Shown here: positions 16,955 to 24,120 of the stretch, in pieces
How positions within the stretch are numbered: position 1 is the stretch's first letter
Layout: each line of letters begins with the position of its first letter
Source of the DNA: an uncultured Eubacteriales bacterium
GTDB lineage: Bacteria > Bacillota > Clostridia > Christensenellales > CAG-138
DNA length: 28,993 bases
Assembly (NCBI GenBank): GCA_900540495.1
Contig: UQGA01000021.1
Coordinates: forward strand, 1-28,993
Direction of reading: 5' to 3'
Notes under the pieces: generated by a model
What the model saw: only the letters and a program-made list of their open reading frames with translations
The model's database searches: none
What the model was told of the DNA's origin: nothing
Program-made: the position numbers and the translations under genes

Positions 16955-17122
16955 ATGGCGGATCTGACGGCGGTCATCCTCACGCGCAACGAGCAGGACA
17001 ACATCGCCCTCTGCATCGACTCGCTCCGGGGGTTCGCCGCGCGCGTCGTGGCCGTGGATTCCGGCAGTACGGACGATACGGCGGCCATCGCCCGCGCCCG
17101 TGGCGCGGAGGGGCGGCGGTGA
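16955..17122 (+). pseudogene. Truncated N-terminal fragment of a GT2 glycosyltransferase
   Basis: These 55 codons encode MADLTAVILTRNEQ, then VVAVDSGSTDDTAAIARARG (roughly residues 30-49). This is the opening of a family 2 glycosyltransferase of the WaaE/KdtX type, in which the sugar-nucleotide binding Asp lies in VDSGSTDDT. The remaining ~200 residues, including the DxD region and acceptor site, are missing, so it cannot be an active transferase. It keeps an AAGGAGAGG ribosome binding site and the operon promoter, and its stop overlaps the next gene's GTG start (GTGA). It probably arose by an internal deletion and may now serve mainly to couple translation to the GT4 gene. Confidence 0.8.
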
Positions 17123-18201
17123 GCGGGCGGCTGCTGGCCGTGGTCACGGTGCGGCTGTCCGGCGGCGGCATTGCCGGCTATGTGCTGCGCAACTGCGAGA
17201 CGCTGGGCCTGCCCGTGGACGTGGCGACCATCGAGGAGCCGGGCGATGCCGTTCGCGCGCGCGTGGCGGCCTTTGGCGGCCGCCTGTACGTGCTGGCGCG
17301 CAACCGCGATCCGCTCCGCTATGCGCTGGCGCTGGCGCGCCTTGTGCGATCCGGCGGATATGGGATCGTCTGGTGCCACGGCAACAGCGCGACGCTGGCG
17401 GCGGATCTGTTTGGCGCATGGCGCGGCGGCGCTCGCGTGCGTATTGCGCATGCGCACAACACGGCCTGCAGCCATATGGCGCTGCACCGCGCGCTGCGAC
17501 CGTTGCTGCTGGCCCTTTCCACGGACCGTTTTGCCTGCGGCGAGGCGGCCGGCCGTTTTTTGTACGGGGACAGGCCGTTCGTGGTCTGCAAAAATGGCGT
17601 CGATACGGAGCGATTTGCGTTTTCGGAGGCCGAACGGCGCGCGGCGCGCGCGGCGCTCGGCTTTGCGGACGGGGCGTATGTGATCGGCACGGTGGGGCGG
17701 CTGGCCGAGGAAAAGGACCCGCTGTTCCTTGCCGAGGCGTTTGCACGCTGCCGGCGGTCAAGGCCCGAGGCGCGGCTGCTCGTCGTGGGAGAAGGGCCGT
17801 TGCACGGCGCGCTGGAGAAAAAGCTTTCGGCGCTCGGGGTGGCGGCGGACGCGGTGTTGACCGGCGCTCGACGGGATGTACCTGCGTTGCTGGCCGCAAT
17901 GGATGTGTTCGCCCTGCCGTCGCGGCACGAGGGGTTTCCGCTCGCGCTGGTCGAGGCGCTTTGCGCCGGATTGCCGTGCGTGGCGGCGGACACGGTCGAA
18001 CGGAAGGCGGATGTGACGGGCCAAACCGCGTTTTTGGCGCGCGAAGAGGACCGCTGGGCGGAGGCTCTGTCCCGCGCGCGCCCGGCGGACAGCGCGGCCC
18101 GCGAGGCGGCGCACGTTGCCGTGCGCGCGGCCGGCTTTGACCTGCAGGAGACCGCGGCGACGCTCAGGGACCTGCTGTGTGCGGCGGAGGGACGCGCATG
18201 A
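17119..18201 (+). CDS. GT4 family glycosyltransferase
   Basis: This 360-residue GT-B fold glycosyltransferase probably adds a sugar to a lipid-linked saccharide at the inner face of the membrane. The N-terminal half has the acceptor-side Rossmann domain (HAHNTACSHM near 112-121). The C-terminal half shows VGRLAEEKDPLFLAEAF and the retaining-enzyme motif RHEGFPLALVEALCAGLPC (near 269-288) with its E-x7-E pair. The GTG start overlaps the GT2 remnant's stop and has GGAGGGG upstream. A longer open frame reaches back but lacks a start signal. Donor and acceptor are unknown. The next GT4 gene overlaps by ATGA. Confidence 0.9.
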   Translation: MSGRLLAVVTVRLSGGGIAGYVLRNCETLGLPVDVATIEEPGDAVRARVAAFGGRLYVLARNRDPLRYALALARLVRSGGYGIVWCHGNSATLAADLFGAWRGGARVRIAHAHNTACSHMALHRALRPLLLALSTDRFACGEAAGRFLYGDRPFVVCKNGVDTERFAFSEAERRAARAALGFADGAYVIGTVGRLAEEKDPLFLAEAFARCRRSRPEARLLVVGEGPLHGALEKKLSALGVAADAVLTGARRDVPALLAAMDVFALPSRHEGFPLALVEALCAGLPCVAADTVERKADVTGQTAFLAREEDRWAEALSRARPADSAAREAAHVAVRAAGFDLQETAATLRDLLCAAEGRA

Positions 18202-19274
18202 AAGATCTGTTCATCATGACGCACAACATGGCGGGGGGCGGGTGCGAACGCGTGATCGCCCAGCTCGCCAACCGGTTTGTCGACTGGGGGATCGCCTGTA
18301 CGATCGTCACCGAATACGCCTGCCAATCGTTCTATCCGCTCGACGGGCGGGTGCGCCTTGTGCCGCTGCTCCCAGGCGACGCATGCCCGAGCCGCTGCAT
18401 TCCGCGCGCCTATCTCGCGCTACGGCGGCTCGTGCGCCGCGAACGGCCGGACGTGGTGCTGGCCATGCCGGAAAAGGTGAACGTGTGGACGGTGCTGTTC
18501 CTGCTCGGCAGCGGCGTGCCCGTGGTCGTGTCCGAGCGCAACGACCCGCGGCGGCATCCGGAAAGCCGCGTCAAGCGGCTGCTGCGGAGGCTGCTGTATC
18601 CGTTTGCGCGCGGCTTCGTCTTTCAGACGGCGGGTGCGGCCGCCTGTTTTCCGCGCGGCATCCGCGCGCGCGCGGCGATCCTGCCAAATCCGTTGGATAC
18701 GGCCCGGCTCGGCCCGCCCTGGGAGGGGGAGCGGGAGAAGCGCGTCGTATTCGTGGGGCGGCTGGAGGCGCAGAAGAACGTGCCGCTGCTGCTGCGGGCG
18801 TTCGCCCGCTTCCGCGCGGCGCATCCGGACTGGACGCTCTCCCTGTACGGCGACGGCTCGCAGCGGGCCTCGCTCGAGGCGCTGGCGCGCTCGTTGCTGC
18901 CCGATGGAGGCGCCGTCTTTGCCGGCGCCCGGCAGGATGTGGCGGCATGCATTCGCCGCGCAGGCATCTTTGCGCTCAGTTCCGACTTTGAAGGCATGCC
19001 CAACGCGCTGATCGAGGCGATGGCGCTGGGCCTGCCGTGCGTGGCGACCGACTGCCCGTCCGGCGGTTGCGCGGCGCTGATTGACGACGGAAAGAACGGC
19101 CTGCTCGTACCGGCCGGGAACGAGGGGGCGTTGAGCCGTGCGATGGCCCGCCTTGCGGACGATCCCGCGCTTGCCGCAGAGCTCGGCCGGGCGGCGTGCC
19201 GCATGGCGGATACGCTCGACGACCGGCGCGTGGCCGGAGAATGGAGGGATTACCTTGCAGGCTGTTGCCGATAG
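18198..19274 (+). CDS. GT4 family glycosyltransferase
   Basis: This 358-residue GT4 enzyme resembles the CapM/PglJ/PglH group that builds oligosaccharides on polyprenyl phosphate. It begins MKDLFIMTHNMAGGGCERV, with the Gly-rich loop of the acceptor domain, then has VVVSERNDPRRHP, VFVGRLEAQKNVPLLLRAF, and the C-terminal SDFEGMPNALIEAMALGLPC (near 263-282) with E-x7-E. Start at 18198 overlaps the upstream gene's stop; GGAGGGACG precedes it. The end overlaps the Wzy-like gene by 20 nt. Linkage and substrates cannot be deduced. Confidence 0.92.
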   Translation: MKDLFIMTHNMAGGGCERVIAQLANRFVDWGIACTIVTEYACQSFYPLDGRVRLVPLLPGDACPSRCIPRAYLALRRLVRRERPDVVLAMPEKVNVWTVLFLLGSGVPVVVSERNDPRRHPESRVKRLLRRLLYPFARGFVFQTAGAAACFPRGIRARAAILPNPLDTARLGPPWEGEREKRVVFVGRLEAQKNVPLLLRAFARFRAAHPDWTLSLYGDGSQRASLEALARSLLPDGGAVFAGARQDVAACIRRAGIFALSSDFEGMPNALIEAMALGLPCVATDCPSGGCAALIDDGKNGLLVPAGNEGALSRAMARLADDPALAAELGRAACRMADTLDDRRVAGEWRDYLAGCCR

Positions 19275-20610
19275 ACCGAAGCTGAACCGGGCGCTGGACG
19301 TCGTGAGCGACGCCGCGCTCGCCGTCTGCCTGTTTACGACGTTTTCTTTTCAGCACACGCTGCTCTCCACGGCGGGGATGGGCCTTGCGCTTCTTGTGGC
19401 GCTCGCCCGCTTTCTTGTGCGGCCGCGCATATACGGCTCGATCTGGTACATCGGCTATGCGCTGCTGATCCTCTGGGGCGCCGTGGGCGCGCTGGCCGGC
19501 TGGGCAATCGACCGGGCGACCGCGCTTGCCATGTGCAGGACGATGTGCGTCGGACTTGGCTTTGTGTTCGTGCTGCATCAGCTTGTCGTACAGCGGCGCA
19601 ACACGGAGGCGAGCCTGCTCATGTGCCTGCTCGCCTGCCTTGCGACGATGGCGTACGTGCTCGTTTGCGAGGGGGAAGCGATGTTCCAGGTGCGCATCGG
19701 CAGCGCGGCGAACATCAACGCCAACGACCTGGCCATGATCCTGTCCCTCGGCTATATCGTTTCCATCCATCGCGCGTGCGAACGCAGACGCTGGTACGAG
19801 GTCCTGCCGGCCCTGCTGTTGGCGATGGGGATTCTGATGACCGGTTCGCGCAAGGGGCTGATCGTCCTGGTCTTTTTGCCCGCCTGCTATCTGCTCTGGC
19901 GCGACCGGCGCCATATCAAGCGCAATCTGCTCCTGCTCGCTCTGCTCGCGGCGGCGCTTGTGGCGGCGGTGATGCTCGTCCCGCCGTTGTACCGCGTCCT
20001 CGGTTCCCGGTTTTTGAGGCTGTATGAGCAGATAGCCTCCGGTACGATTTTTGAAACGGACGCCCGCATCGGCTTTATGCGGCAGGGCTGGGCGATGTTC
20101 CTGGAGCGTCCGCTCACGGGCTGGGGGCTGGACTGCTTCCGCTTCAACGGGGTGACGCGGGAGACCTATTCGCACAGCAACCATATCGAACTGCTCGTCT
20201 CCGGCGGCATTCCCGCGCTGCTGCTGTACTATACGCCGCTGCTGATCGTGCTCGTGCGGACGGTGCGGCGTGTCGGGCGGCAGAACGTCGTGCGGCTCGT
20301 GACGACGGTCATGCTCGGACGGCTGCTCGTAGAACCCCTGACGGTGAGCTACTATCTGCGCCAGGAACTCCTGCCGATTGCACTGTTGCTGGGGGTTTCG
20401 CGGCTTGCCTTGCGCGGCGCGGAGAAGGACGATGGGTTGGCGCTGCTGCGTTGCCTGAAGGAGCCGCGAAGGCTGTTTCGACGCGGCGCGGACGATGGGC
20501 GGAAAGAGGAACCGGCGCCGTCCGCTCCGGCGGGGGACGGCGAAGGACCTTCCGCCAGGCCGCTCCTGCCAGAGGAGGCGGCGGACAACGCGAAAGGAAA
20601 CGGGCGATAG
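19255..20610 (+). CDS. O-antigen ligase/polymerase-like membrane protein (Wzy/WaaL)
   Basis: The 451-residue protein is strongly hydrophobic with many membrane segments. It carries the Wzy_C region: RPLTGWGLDCFRFNGV, then YSHSNHIELLVSGGIPALLL, where the conserved His/Asn lie in the large outer loop of ligases and polymerases. This, plus its position between glycosyltransferases and a flippase, suggests polymerisation or ligation of a surface polysaccharide. TTG at 19255 is chosen because GGAGGG lies six bases before it; the frame is open further upstream within the GT4 gene. The tail after about residue 395 is charged, low-complexity and probably cytoplasmic. Confidence 0.82.
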   Translation: MQAVADRPKLNRALDVVSDAALAVCLFTTFSFQHTLLSTAGMGLALLVALARFLVRPRIYGSIWYIGYALLILWGAVGALAGWAIDRATALAMCRTMCVGLGFVFVLHQLVVQRRNTEASLLMCLLACLATMAYVLVCEGEAMFQVRIGSAANINANDLAMILSLGYIVSIHRACERRRWYEVLPALLLAMGILMTGSRKGLIVLVFLPACYLLWRDRRHIKRNLLLLALLAAALVAAVMLVPPLYRVLGSRFLRLYEQIASGTIFETDARIGFMRQGWAMFLERPLTGWGLDCFRFNGVTRETYSHSNHIELLVSGGIPALLLYYTPLLIVLVRTVRRVGRQNVVRLVTTVMLGRLLVEPLTVSYYLRQELLPIALLLGVSRLALRGAEKDDGLALLRCLKEPRRLFRRGADDGRKEEPAPSAPAGDGEGPSARPLLPEEAADNAKGNGR

Positions 20611-20614
20611 CGCC

Positions 20615-22135
20615 ATGGAGGGGAATCTGCAACGCCGCGTCGCGGGAGCGGCCCGGTGGTCCGTTGCGGCCGAGGTCGCCGCAAAGCTCGTCAGCCTGGG
20701 CGTCAACATGCTGTTGGCGCGCCTTGTCGCGCCTGCGGCATACGGCGTGCTGGCGACGGCCATGATGGTCACGAGCTTTGCCGACCTGTTTACGGATGCG
20801 GGGTTTCAGAAATATCTCATCCAGCACGAGTTCGCCGACGATGCGTCGCGCGCCGATGCGGCGAGCGTCGCGTTCTGGACGAACCTGCTGTTTTCGTTCG
20901 CACTGTGGGGCGTGATCTGCCTGTTGCGCGATCCCATCGCAGCCTTTGCGGGAAGCCCGGGCTATGGCGCCGTGGTGGCGGTGGCCTGCGCGCAGCTCCC
21001 GTTTACGGCGTTTACGTCGATCGGCATGGCGCTTTTGCGGCGGGCGCTGGACTTCCGGCGGCTGTTCTTTTTGCGGATGGCGCAAAGCGCCGTCCCCCTG
21101 TTCGTCACGGTGCCGCTTGCCCTGCTCGGCCTGTCGCACTGGGCGCTGGTGCTGGGCACGCTTGCGGGGCATGTGGTCAATGCGGCCGTGCTGCTGTTGA
21201 GCGCCCCGTGGCGGCCGCGGCTGTTCTTCCGGTTGGGCGTGCTGCGGGACATGCTGTCGTTTTCGTTCTGGACGATGCTGGAGGCCGTTTCGATCTGGGC
21301 GTGCAGCTGGTTTGATATCTTTCTGATTGGGAACGCGTTTTCGGAGTATTATCTCGGCCTGTACCGCAATTCCGTCAACAATGCGGGGGCGCTTATCGCG
21401 CTGGTGACGACGCCGATCTATACGGTGCTGTTCTCCGGCCTGTCGCGCCTGCAGGAGGACGCCGGCGCTTTTGCGCGGCTGTTCTATACCACGCTGCAGT
21501 CGCTCGCATTCATCGTCTTTCCGATGGGCGTGGGCCTGTTCCTGTATCGGGGGCTGGCGACGGACGTGCTGCTCGGCAGCCAGTGGACGGAGGCGGTGCC
21601 GATCGTGGGCCTCTGGGCGCTTTCCTCCGCGATCATGTCCGTCGTCTCCTCCCCGTGCAGCGAGGTGCTGCGTGCGCGGGGTTTGCCGCGCGTATCCCTG
21701 TTCTGCCAGATGATAAAGCTCGTCCTGTCGGTCGCCGCCTGCCTGTGGGCCATTCCGCACGGCTTCTTTGCGGCGGTCTGCGCGTGCGTCGTCATGCGCT
21801 TCTCGTTGCCGGTGGTGCTCTGGGCGGCGATGCGCCTGCGGTGCGGGTTCCGCATCGCCGATCTGTTCCGGACGCTCTGGAAGCCCACGATCTGTACGGC
21901 GATGATGGCGGGGCTGGTGTTGCTGTTGCAGCGGCTTGGCGGCGGGACGCTTTGGAGCTGGTGCTCCATCGGGCTGTGCGCGCTGTTCTATGCGCTGCTG
22001 TTGCTGCTGTTTGCGCGCAGGGAGGTGCGGGAGCTTACGGCCTGGCTGCTGCCGGGACGGGCAGGGAGGGATACGGACGCATCCCCCAAAAACGCGGACG
22101 CCGCGCACAATCGGGAAGGGGGGGCTTCCGATTGA
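20615..22135 (+). CDS. Wzx-like polysaccharide flippase (MOP superfamily)
   Basis: The 506-residue protein resembles WzxC-type lipopolysaccharide/exopolysaccharide translocases, which flip polyprenyl-linked oligosaccharides across the membrane. The beginning, GAARWSVAAEVAAKLVSLGV followed by LARLVAPAAYGVLATAMMV and FADLFTDAGFQKYLIQ, matches the first helices of this family. About a dozen or more hydrophobic segments follow, and a short charged tail ends the protein. The start is four bases after the upstream stop, suggesting coupling. It is the last gene of the operon and faces ilvE tail to tail. Confidence 0.88.
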   Translation: MEGNLQRRVAGAARWSVAAEVAAKLVSLGVNMLLARLVAPAAYGVLATAMMVTSFADLFTDAGFQKYLIQHEFADDASRADAASVAFWTNLLFSFALWGVICLLRDPIAAFAGSPGYGAVVAVACAQLPFTAFTSIGMALLRRALDFRRLFFLRMAQSAVPLFVTVPLALLGLSHWALVLGTLAGHVVNAAVLLLSAPWRPRLFFRLGVLRDMLSFSFWTMLEAVSIWACSWFDIFLIGNAFSEYYLGLYRNSVNNAGALIALVTTPIYTVLFSGLSRLQEDAGAFARLFYTTLQSLAFIVFPMGVGLFLYRGLATDVLLGSQWTEAVPIVGLWALSSAIMSVVSSPCSEVLRARGLPRVSLFCQMIKLVLSVAACLWAIPHGFFAAVCACVVMRFSLPVVLWAAMRLRCGFRIADLFRTLWKPTICTAMMAGLVLLLQRLGGGTLWSWCSIGLCALFYALLLLLFARREVRELTAWLLPGRAGRDTDASPKNADAAHNREGGASD

Positions 22136-22157
22136 GGCGGCATCGCAGTCCGCGCTC

Positions 22158-22186
22158 TGCGATATATATGGGGGATGTATATCGCA
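22158..22186. repeat. AT-rich perfect inverted repeat between convergent genes
   Basis: TGCGATATA (22158-22166) and TATATCGCA (22178-22186) are perfect 9-nt inverted copies around an 11-nt G-rich centre, lying 22 nt after the flippase stop. No T run follows. It stands out in a very GC-rich context and could be a protein-binding site or an mRNA 3' hairpin. Confidence 0.6.
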
Positions 22187-22201
22187 TAACCGTATTCGCA
22201 A

Positions 22202-22251
22202 CGCGCCCGGTTCCGGGCCGCTTCCCGGCGGGAAGCGGCTGCCCGGGCGCG
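22202..22251. terminator. Two-tier GC-rich hairpin between flippase and ilvE genes
   Basis: An outer stem CGCGCCCGG (22202-22210) with CCGGGCGCG (22243-22251) encloses a perfect inner stem CCGCTTCCC (22218-22226) with GGGAAGCGG (22230-22238) and a GGC loop. It lies between two convergent genes, where a terminator is expected, but has no T tract. A second, smaller palindrome (GGGCGGAG/CTCCGCCC, 22268-22284) lies directly behind the ilvE stop. Confidence 0.5.
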
Positions 22252-22290
22252 CGGATTTCCTGTGTGGGGGCGGAGGCTCCGCCCGTCTGA

Positions 22291-23352
22291 TCAGACCGGG
22301 ACGATCCAGCCGTGCGGGTCCTTCCGGCGGCCGTACTGGATGTCGGTCAACTCGTCATAGAGGCGCTGGGCCAGCGGGCCGATTTTTCCGTCGCTGAGCG
22401 TCAGGCACACGTCGCCATAACGCAGCTCGCCGATGGGCGAGATGACCGCCGCCGTGCCGCAACCGAACGCCTCGTCCAGTTTTCCGGCATGCGCCGCGTC
22501 CATCAACTCATCGACCGGCAGCAGCCGCTCCTCAACGGGCACGCCCCAATCGCGGAGCAGCTCGATGCAACTGCGGCGCGTGATGCCCGGCAGCACCGAT
22601 CCGGTGAGCGCCGGCGTGACGACCGTGCCGTCGATGCAGAACATGACGTTCATGCTGCCCACCTCTTCGATATAGCGGCGCTCCACGCCGTCGAGCCAGA
22701 GCACCTGGGAATAGCCGAGCTGCTCGGCGCGCGCGCCGGCACGATTTGCCGCGGCATAATTGCCGCCGCATTTGGCATATCCCGTGCCGCCGCGAACGGC
22801 GCGCACGTCCGACGTCTCGATCATGATGCGGACGGGATTGACGCCTTCCTTATAGTAACTGCCCGAGGGCGAAGCGATGATGCAGAACAGGGCGTGCTCA
22901 ATCGTATGGATGCCGAGGCACGGATCCACGGCGATGAGGAACGGGCGCAGATAGAGCGACGTGCCGTTGGCCGCAGGCACCCAGTCGCGTTCGAGATCGA
23001 CCAGCGTGAGCAGCGCGCGCAGCGCGTCGTCCGCGTCGAACTGCGGCAGGCCGAGCCGTTCGGCGGAATCCTGCATGCGGCGGATGTTGTCGGCCGGGCG
23101 GAAGAGCTGCACCCGCCCGTCTTCGGCACGGTATGCCTTAAGCCCCTCGAACACCTCGGCGCCGTAGTGAAAGACGGCGGCGGCGGGCGGCAACGCAAGC
23201 GGCGCGTAGGGCACGATGCGCGCATCGTGCCAGCCCTGCGGCGCGTCATATTCCATCAAAAACATATGGTCGGTGAATATCTGGCCAAACCCGAGCGCTT
23301 CGATGGGCGGCTTGGGCGCCGGCGCGACATTCCTTGTGATGCGGATCTCCAT
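22291..23352 (-). CDS. ilvE: Branched-chain amino acid aminotransferase IlvE
   Basis: IlvE is a fold-type IV PLP enzyme that interconverts leucine, isoleucine and valine with their 2-keto acids, using glutamate. The 353-residue length fits the large (BCAT type II) form. Visible motifs are FHYGAEVFEGLKAYR (61-75), the PLP lysine K194 in GYAKCGGNYAAA, YIEEVGSMN (226-234), and GCGTAAVISPIG near the end. ATG at 23352 is chosen because a good promoter lies about 50 nt upstream; the open frame extends past it through the promoter region and is not coding there. A GAAGGGA site lies upstream. It is divergent from the ABC transporter, sharing a promoter-box motif with it. Confidence 0.95.
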   Translation of the reverse strand: MEIRITRNVAPAPKPPIEALGFGQIFTDHMFLMEYDAPQGWHDARIVPYAPLALPPAAAVFHYGAEVFEGLKAYRAEDGRVQLFRPADNIRRMQDSAERLGLPQFDADDALRALLTLVDLERDWVPAANGTSLYLRPFLIAVDPCLGIHTIEHALFCIIASPSGSYYKEGVNPVRIMIETSDVRAVRGGTGYAKCGGNYAAANRAGARAEQLGYSQVLWLDGVERRYIEEVGSMNVMFCIDGTVVTPALTGSVLPGITRRSCIELLRDWGVPVEERLLPVDELMDAAHAGKLDEAFGCGTAAVISPIGELRYGDVCLTLSDGKIGPLAQRLYDELTDIQYGRRKDPHGWIVPV

Positions 23353-23395
23353 ACGGCAGTTCGTTCCCTTCCCGGCGGCATTGCGCCGCCATTTC

Positions 23396-23408
23396 ATATA
23401 TGATATAT
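23396..23408. promoter_or_regulatory. Palindromic box at the ilvE promoter
   Basis: ATATAT-G-ATATAT is a near-perfect 13-nt palindrome that overlaps the ilvE -10 by four bases and extends to the start site. The same box occurs at 23746-23758 on the ABC transporter promoter. A shared operator is inferred; the cognate regulator is unknown. Confidence 0.5.
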
Positions 23409-23433
23409 TAGCAGGGTATGGCCGTTCCTGCAA
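23405..23433 (-). promoter_or_regulatory. Promoter of ilvE
   Basis: On the minus strand, TTGCAG (23433-23428) and TAATAT (23410-23405) are 17 nt apart, and TGC precedes the -10 as an extended -10. An A-rich tract just upstream of the -35 (23438-23452) could act as an UP element. Transcription would start near 23398. Confidence 0.7.
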
Positions 23434-23732
23434 GCGGTTTTTTTGTTTTTGCACTTTCGGCGCCCGGTTTCCGTACGAAGATTCCGGCGAGCGTTGCGGC
23501 CTTTCGTGGTTGTCCGGGCGACGTTGCAGGGCCGCTCCTGCTCTGCTGCCCCTGCCTGCGGCGTGGCGGCTTCGGCCTGTCGAAATGCAGGAACAACCGA
23601 CGTCCCCTGCGGGTCGTGCCGCCGCGCCCGCCGACCGACAGGCCTTGTCCGCCCGGCCGGTGGCAAGGGCCATGCTGCCCGGCAGGGGCCGGACGTGGAA
23701 GTGCGGCGATCGAGAAAAAATCGGATGACGGG
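23434..23732. other. Intergenic region between the divergent promoters
   Basis: About 300 bases without a recognised gene. The only distinct feature is the T-rich stretch at 23438-23452, which on the minus strand is an A-rich tract above the ilvE -35. The rest is GC-rich with scattered short dyads. Open frames crossing it have no start signals. Confidence 0.55.
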
Positions 23733-23761
23733 TTGACAAGATTACATATATCATATATAAT
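23733..23761 (+). promoter_or_regulatory. Consensus sigma-A promoter of the ABC transporter operon
   Basis: TTGACA (23733-23738) and TATAAT (23756-23761) match the consensus at all twelve positions with a 17-nt spacer. A strong promoter of this kind usually needs downstream or repressor control. Transcription would begin near 23768, leaving a leader of about 350 nt before the lipoprotein gene. Confidence 0.92.
23746..23758. promoter_or_regulatory. Palindromic box at the ABC transporter promoter
   Basis: ATATAT-C-ATATAT lies in the spacer and overlaps the first three bases of the -10. It is the same 13-nt sequence (opposite strand) as the box at the ilvE promoter, about 350 bp away. A repressor bound here would block polymerase; this is inference. 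Confidence 0.5.
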
Positions 23762-23793
23762 CCTGCCATACATCGAAGGGAGGGGCGCTGCGT

Positions 23794-23958
23794 ATGTGTC
23801 GGACAGGGAACAATCGGCTGACCGGTCCCGCTGTGCATGCGGCGCGCAATGCCCGTTCTTTCGTTCTACCCGTCTGCGCTTTTGACGTGCTGATGTTTAT
23901 GGCGTATCATTCTGTCTACCGCTTTCTCCGCTATGGCCGGCTCGCCGGGGTTGCGTAG
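23794..23958 (+). CDS. Putative leader peptide ORF (54 codons)
   Basis: ATG at 23794 follows GGGAGGGG (23778-23785) by eight bases and lies about 26 nt from the predicted transcription start. The predicted peptide has no recognised domain. Its second half is rich in aromatic residues: F30, F35, Y38, Y42, F44 and Y47, within eighteen positions. The stop TAG (23956-23958) is just before GGGCCG (23961-23966), one arm of a possible antiterminator. Position and layout suggest a regulatory leader peptide rather than a functional protein. It could also be a chance open frame. Confidence 0.45.
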   Translation: MCRTGNNRLTGPAVHAARNARSFVLPVCAFDVLMFMAYHSVYRFLRYGRLAGVA

Positions 23959-23960
23959 CC

Positions 23961-24031
23961 GGGCCGGTCGGGAGTGCTGAACGGTTGTATCGTTGTTCAG
24001 CGGCCCTGCCGGACCCGGCGGGGCCGTTTCT
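23961..24031 (+). promoter_or_regulatory. Possible transcription attenuator upstream of the ABC transporter
   Basis: A terminator-like hairpin has the arm CGGCCCTGCCGG (24001-24012) pairing with CCGGCGGGGCCG (24015-24026), with one wobble and the innermost pairs open, followed by TTTCT (24027-24031). A competing structure pairs GGGCCG (23961-23966) with CGGCCC (24001-24006) and encloses the small hairpin GCTGAAC (23976-23982) / GTTCAGC (23995-24001). The two cannot form together. A ribosome at the leader ORF stop would mask 23961-23966 and favour termination. One stalled at the aromatic codons would leave it free. The T run is weak, and short GC pairings arise easily here. Confidence 0.4.
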
Positions 24032-24120
24032 GGTTCGGCGGAATTGCCTGCCGTGTTCAATGCCCGGCGAGCCGGGCGGAAAAAATCGATCCCCCGCGGA
24101 TCATAAGGAGGAACTTGATT

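Noticed and set aside
16955..18201. One frameshifted GT2-GT4 fusion gene
   Set aside because: The GT4 protein begins with its own complete N-terminal domain, GTG start and GGAGGGG site, so the two are separate.
20309..22201. 630-codon minus-strand open frame opposite the flippase gene
   Set aside because: It is Arg/Gln/His-rich low-complexity sequence, antisense to a gene with clear family motifs. The similar 598-codon minus frame at 18976-20772 is rejected for the same reason.
23418..23885. Plus-strand open frame across the ilvE/ABC promoter region
   Set aside because: It runs antisense to the ilvE promoter and through the ABC promoter, has no start signal and no domain.
23960..24120. T-box riboswitch before the ABC transporter
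   Set aside because: The conserved T-box sequence (AGGGTGGNACCGCG) and specifier stem are not present.
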